Assembly: GCA_934317185.1 (NCBI GenBank)
Contig: CAKREJ010000079.1
Span: 1 to 7,691, forward strand
From: an uncultured Anaerobutyricum sp.
GTDB taxonomy: Bacteria; Bacillota; Clostridia; Lachnospirales; Lachnospiraceae
DNA length: 7,691 bases
Direction of reading: 5' to 3'
Shown here: one piece after another, positions 4,365-7,691 of the stretch
Position numbering within the stretch: the first letter of the stretch is position 1
How the letters are laid out: every line of letters begins with the position of its first letter
Notes under the pieces: generated by a model
Told to the model about the DNA's origin: nothing
What the model saw: the letters and a program-made list of their open reading frames with translations, nothing else
Databases searched by the model: none
Program-made: the position numbers and the translations under genes

Positions 4365-7300
4365 ATGCGGCCACTTCAATTAAAATTAAAAGGTATCAAC
4401 AGCTACCGTGAAGAGCAGGTTATTGATTTTGAAACACTGACTTCTCAGGGACTTTTCGGCATCTTTGGTCCGACTGGAAGCGGAAAGTCAACTATTTTGG
4501 ATGCCATGACTCTTGCTTTATATGCAAAGCTTCCTCGTGATACAAAAAATTTTATCAACACTAACGAAAAAAGTGCTTCTGTATCTTTCCTTTTTTCTAT
4601 TACAACAGACCGTACCAGAAAGTATCTTGCAGAACGCTCCTTTCGTTATCACAATAATACAAACTCCTCTACTGTCCGTAACACAACCGGCCGTCTGATT
4701 GCCTATGAAGGAGAAATCGAAACAGTTTTAGCTGACAAGCCTACAGAAGTAACCGCAGAATGTATCCGCTTACTCGGCCTTACAAGCGAAGACTTTATGC
4801 GAACAGTTGTATTACCACAGGGACAATTCAGCGAATTCCTGCGTCTTAAGAACAAAGAACGCCGTGTTATGCTTCAGCGTATTTTTCATCTTGAAAAATA
4901 CGGAATCGAACTCACCAGTAAAATTGCACGTGCAAGGCAAAAACAGGAGCTTCTTTTAAGCAATCTTGCCGGAGAAAAAAAGAATTTTGAACAGCTTTCT
5001 TCCTCACAGCTTTCCAAACTAAAAAAGCAGGAAAAAAGTGATTCCAAACAATATTCTTCCCTCTCCAAAAAGCTTGCTGATTTAGAAAAAAACTTTCAGG
5101 AAACCGATGACTTATATAATACACAACGAGAACTTCTCCCATTAAGAAAAAGAAAAAAGGAAAAAGAGTTACTTCTTCCATCCATAAAAGAAAAAGAGAA
5201 AAATCTAGATATTACAAAAAAAGCGAACCAACTTCGCCCTTTTTCCATTCAGCTTTCTAACGCACAAGCCGCTTATGAGGAATCTTCTGAAAAACTACAG
5301 ATCATCCGAAAAGAGACTGCTTCCTTACAGTCTCACTTTGAAAAAACAGAAAAAGAATATACATCTGCTGTTACAGCTCAAAAAGAGGAACTTCCATTAC
5401 TTCAGGCAAAAGAACAGCTACTACACACAGCTCAGTCTTGTGCCGATACGATTTATACATGGAAACAATCAAAGGATAAGGCACAAAAAGAACTTCAGGA
5501 TATTTTATCTACTCTGGCTCCTTTAAAAGAAACACAGGAACAATATTTAAAAAAAGAACAGCAGCTTCATTTAGAAATCCTGAGATCTGAAAAGTTAATC
5601 GATGCTGACAAAATCAGTTCAGAAAGGAAAAAGCTTCTGGAAGATGGAACTATTATGGAAAAAACCTACCGGGAAAAACGGGAGAGTTATGATAAAAATT
5701 CTAATTTTCTTTCTACCTTGAAAGCTGAAATCGTCAAAGAACAAGGTATTTTTTCAATGCAGCGGGAAAATCTGAATACTCTTTATATACAGCTTTGCCA
5801 GCGGCTTTCTTCTTTAAATGAACAATATTCTACTGCAAAAAAAGAAGCCGATATTTTAAAAGAACAAGAAGAACACAACAAACAACAGCAAAAGTTTTTA
5901 CAGCAAAATCATATGGCACAACTTTTAAGGGAAGAATTAAAAGAAGGAGCACTTTGTCCTGTTTGTGGCACACCTTATGAAAAACACTTTTCAGACACTC
6001 CTGACACCGAAAATACAGAATCATTTTCCGTTTCTTTTAAAACCCTTGAAAAAGAACTGCAAAAATTAGAACAACAGCAGCAAAAACAACAATGCTATAT
6101 CCAACAGCTTGAAAAAGAACGTTACTCTCTACAGACACACATTTCCAGTTTAAAAGATGCTTTAGAAATTGCAGAGAATAGTCACATCGAGAATATATCC
6201 TCCACTTCGTCTATCCTGACAGAACAAGCTCTCGACTATCCTTCTATTTCCAAACAGCTTTCTGACTATTTGCAGGCAAAAGGAGATTTGCGACGGCAAG
6301 CAGAACAATACGAAAGGCAGGAAGCTGATTTAAAAACGCAACATTCTGCCTTGCAAAATTATGCCAGGAAGATTCTTTCTCTTAGAAAAGATAATGATGT
6401 CGAGGATTTTTCTAATGCTTTGGAAATTGTTCATCAAAAAGAAAAAGAACGACAACAGCAAGAAAAAAATATTAAGGCACAAAGGCAGTCTTTAGAAAAA
6501 CTTCGCTTAAATATCAAAACGTTGTCCGACAAAATAGCTGCTTTAGAAAATAAGAGTTCTTCTCTTACCGCCAACATTGAAAACTGTGAAAAGATTATCA
6601 CGGAACAAACTGTAAAGTTTCCAAAAACGCTTTCTTTAGATATTGATTTTGTTTCAGAAATTATAAAAAATCAAAACCGCCAACAAGACATTACTATCGC
6701 TTTAAAAAATGCAGAAGCAGACTATCAGCAAAGTTTAAAAGAATTGCAGCAAAAAAATAAAGAACTTAGTTCCGGTGAAAGTACCAGTCATTCCTGCCAC
6801 GCACATTTAAAACAGGCCAAAGAGCTTTATGTTGCTCAAAAAAAAGAGCTTGGTTTCTCTGATACAGATCAACCTGAACTTCACTATATGGAAGAAAAAG
6901 AATTAACATTATTAGAGAAAGAAATCCTTACTTACTATGATGATGTCAGGCAAAATGATGAGAGGATTCTTTATCTTCAGGAAAAACTCAAAAATAAGGA
7001 AATCGAAGAAAAAGAATGGATTCGTCAAAAAGAAGAATTGGAGAATAAAAGACAGCAGGCAAAAGACTTAGACTCTTCCATTCTCCTCTTAAAACATCAA
7101 ATTGAAGAATTAACAAAAGATCTCGCTAAAAAGGAAGAATTAGAACAAAAATGGGATCAAGAATCCCACAAAAGAGATATGATAAAGGAATTAGAACAAC
7201 TTTTTAAAGGCAATGCATTCATTGAATATGTTGCTCAATCAAAACTTTCTTACATTGCCAGAGAAGCTTCTGTCATTCTCTCTAAAATATCTGGCGGAAA

Positions 7301-7682
7301 CTACGCTTTGGAAATTAACGAAGCTGCCGAATTTATTATAAGAGATAATAAAAACGGAGGTGCCGTCCGACCTTCGGATACTCTCTCCGGCGGAGAAATG
7401 TTTATCACTTCTCTTTCTTTAGCGTTGGCACTTTCTTCTTCCATCCAGCTTAATGGTGCCGCTCCTCTTGAATTCTTCTTCTTAGATGAAGGTTTCGGCA
7501 GCCTGGATGATGATTTATTAGATACCGTTATGAACAGTCTGGAAAGACTTCAATCCAGAAAAAGAAGCATCGGTATAATCAGCCACGTAGAAACGATTCA
7601 AACACGAGTTCCTCTAAAGCTCCTCGTAACTCCATCTGACCTTTCACAAAAAGGCAGCCACATTACATTAGAATACTCATAA
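4365..7682 (+). CDS. sbcC: SbcC, SMC-like ATPase subunit of the SbcCD nuclease complex
   Basis: SbcC is the Rad50-like ATPase that binds DNA ends and controls the SbcD nuclease. The 1105-residue chain has the full architecture. The N-terminal ATPase half has Walker A GPTGSGKST (35-43) and a Q-loop in VVLPQGQFSEFL (148-159). A long Lys/Glu/Gln-rich coiled coil (about 185-525) leads to the zinc hook CPVC (C531, C534) that dimerises two molecules. The returning coiled coil spans about 555-940. The C-terminal ATPase half has the signature motif LSGGE (1007-1011), Walker B FFFLDE (1037-1042, catalytic E1042), the D-loop GSLD (1045-1048) and H-loop H1074. The conserved FKGNAFIEYVAQ (about 947-958) starts the C-terminal lobe. 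All catalytic residues are intact and length is near the Bacillus homologue. An unusual His/Cys cluster, HSCHAH (809-814), interrupts the second coiled coil. No terminator is visible in the nine bases after the stop codon. Confidence 0.97.
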   Translation: MRPLQLKLKGINSYREEQVIDFETLTSQGLFGIFGPTGSGKSTILDAMTLALYAKLPRDTKNFINTNEKSASVSFLFSITTDRTRKYLAERSFRYHNNTNSSTVRNTTGRLIAYEGEIETVLADKPTEVTAECIRLLGLTSEDFMRTVVLPQGQFSEFLRLKNKERRVMLQRIFHLEKYGIELTSKIARARQKQELLLSNLAGEKKNFEQLSSSQLSKLKKQEKSDSKQYSSLSKKLADLEKNFQETDDLYNTQRELLPLRKRKKEKELLLPSIKEKEKNLDITKKANQLRPFSIQLSNAQAAYEESSEKLQIIRKETASLQSHFEKTEKEYTSAVTAQKEELPLLQAKEQLLHTAQSCADTIYTWKQSKDKAQKELQDILSTLAPLKETQEQYLKKEQQLHLEILRSEKLIDADKISSERKKLLEDGTIMEKTYREKRESYDKNSNFLSTLKAEIVKEQGIFSMQRENLNTLYIQLCQRLSSLNEQYSTAKKEADILKEQEEHNKQQQKFLQQNHMAQLLREELKEGALCPVCGTPYEKHFSDTPDTENTESFSVSFKTLEKELQKLEQQQQKQQCYIQQLEKERYSLQTHISSLKDALEIAENSHIENISSTSSILTEQALDYPSISKQLSDYLQAKGDLRRQAEQYERQEADLKTQHSALQNYARKILSLRKDNDVEDFSNALEIVHQKEKERQQQEKNIKAQRQSLEKLRLNIKTLSDKIAALENKSSSLTANIENCEKIITEQTVKFPKTLSLDIDFVSEIIKNQNRQQDITIALKNAEADYQQSLKELQQKNKELSSGESTSHSCHAHLKQAKELYVAQKKELGFSDTDQPELHYMEEKELTLLEKEILTYYDDVRQNDERILYLQEKLKNKEIEEKEWIRQKEELENKRQQAKDLDSSILLLKHQIEELTKDLAKKEELEQKWDQESHKRDMIKELEQLFKGNAFIEYVAQSKLSYIAREASVILSKISGGNYALEINEAAEFIIRDNKNGGAVRPSDTLSGGEMFITSLSLALALSSSIQLNGAAPLEFFFLDEGFGSLDDDLLDTVMNSLERLQSRKRSIGIISHVETIQTRVPLKLLVTPSDLSQKGSHITLEYS

Positions 7683-7691
7683 TCCTGATTT

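Noticed and set aside
5549..5556. A-rich slippery run in sbcC (seven A then G) as a possible programmed frameshift
   Set aside because: The zero frame continues through all expected SbcC domains. Such runs are common in Lys-rich coiled-coil coding DNA, and I see no functional product for a shifted frame.

Overview
The window looks like a chromosomal housekeeping or accessory segment from a low-to-moderate GC member of the Bacillota, most likely class Clostridia and plausibly Lachnospiraceae. That placement is an inference. It rests on AT-rich intergenic DNA with sigma-A-like promoters, strong AGGAGG-type ribosome binding sites, Lys/Glu/Gln-rich proteins, a Gram-positive style lipoprotein, and a leftward gene start that resembles the small IMP cyclohydrolase common in clostridia. 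No mobile element, CRISPR array, tRNA or rRNA is visible.

Layout, left to right. (1) Positions 1-57 hold the first 19 codons of a leftward gene, probably IMP cyclohydrolase, with its promoter at about 114-142. (2) After a 240-base divergent intergenic region, a rightward pair follows: a 396-residue lipoprotein of unknown function (298-1488) and, 12 bases later, a CYTH-domain phosphohydrolase/cyclase (1501-2061). (3) A leftward EamA/DMT-type membrane transporter (2956-2009, probable TTG start) converges on the CYTH gene and overlaps its 3' end by 53 bases. Each of these convergent genes appears to end at an intrinsic terminator inside the coding sequence of the other. (4) After a second divergent intergenic region (2957-3163) with back-to-back promoters, a rightward sbcD-sbcC operon (3164-7682) encodes the Mre11/Rad50-like SbcCD nuclease, complete with nuclease motifs, Walker A/B motifs and a CPVC zinc hook.

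How the genes work together. SbcD and SbcC form one complex that processes DNA ends and hairpins, and their genes are separated by a single base. The lipoprotein and CYTH genes look co-transcribed, but no functional link between them is known to me. The transporter is probably unrelated in function and is tied to its neighbour only through the overlapping 3' ends. No plainly new multi-gene system is evident. The most unusual features are the reciprocal nested terminators at 1941-2135, the three-fold internal repeat of the lipoprotein, and several palindromes at the promoters.
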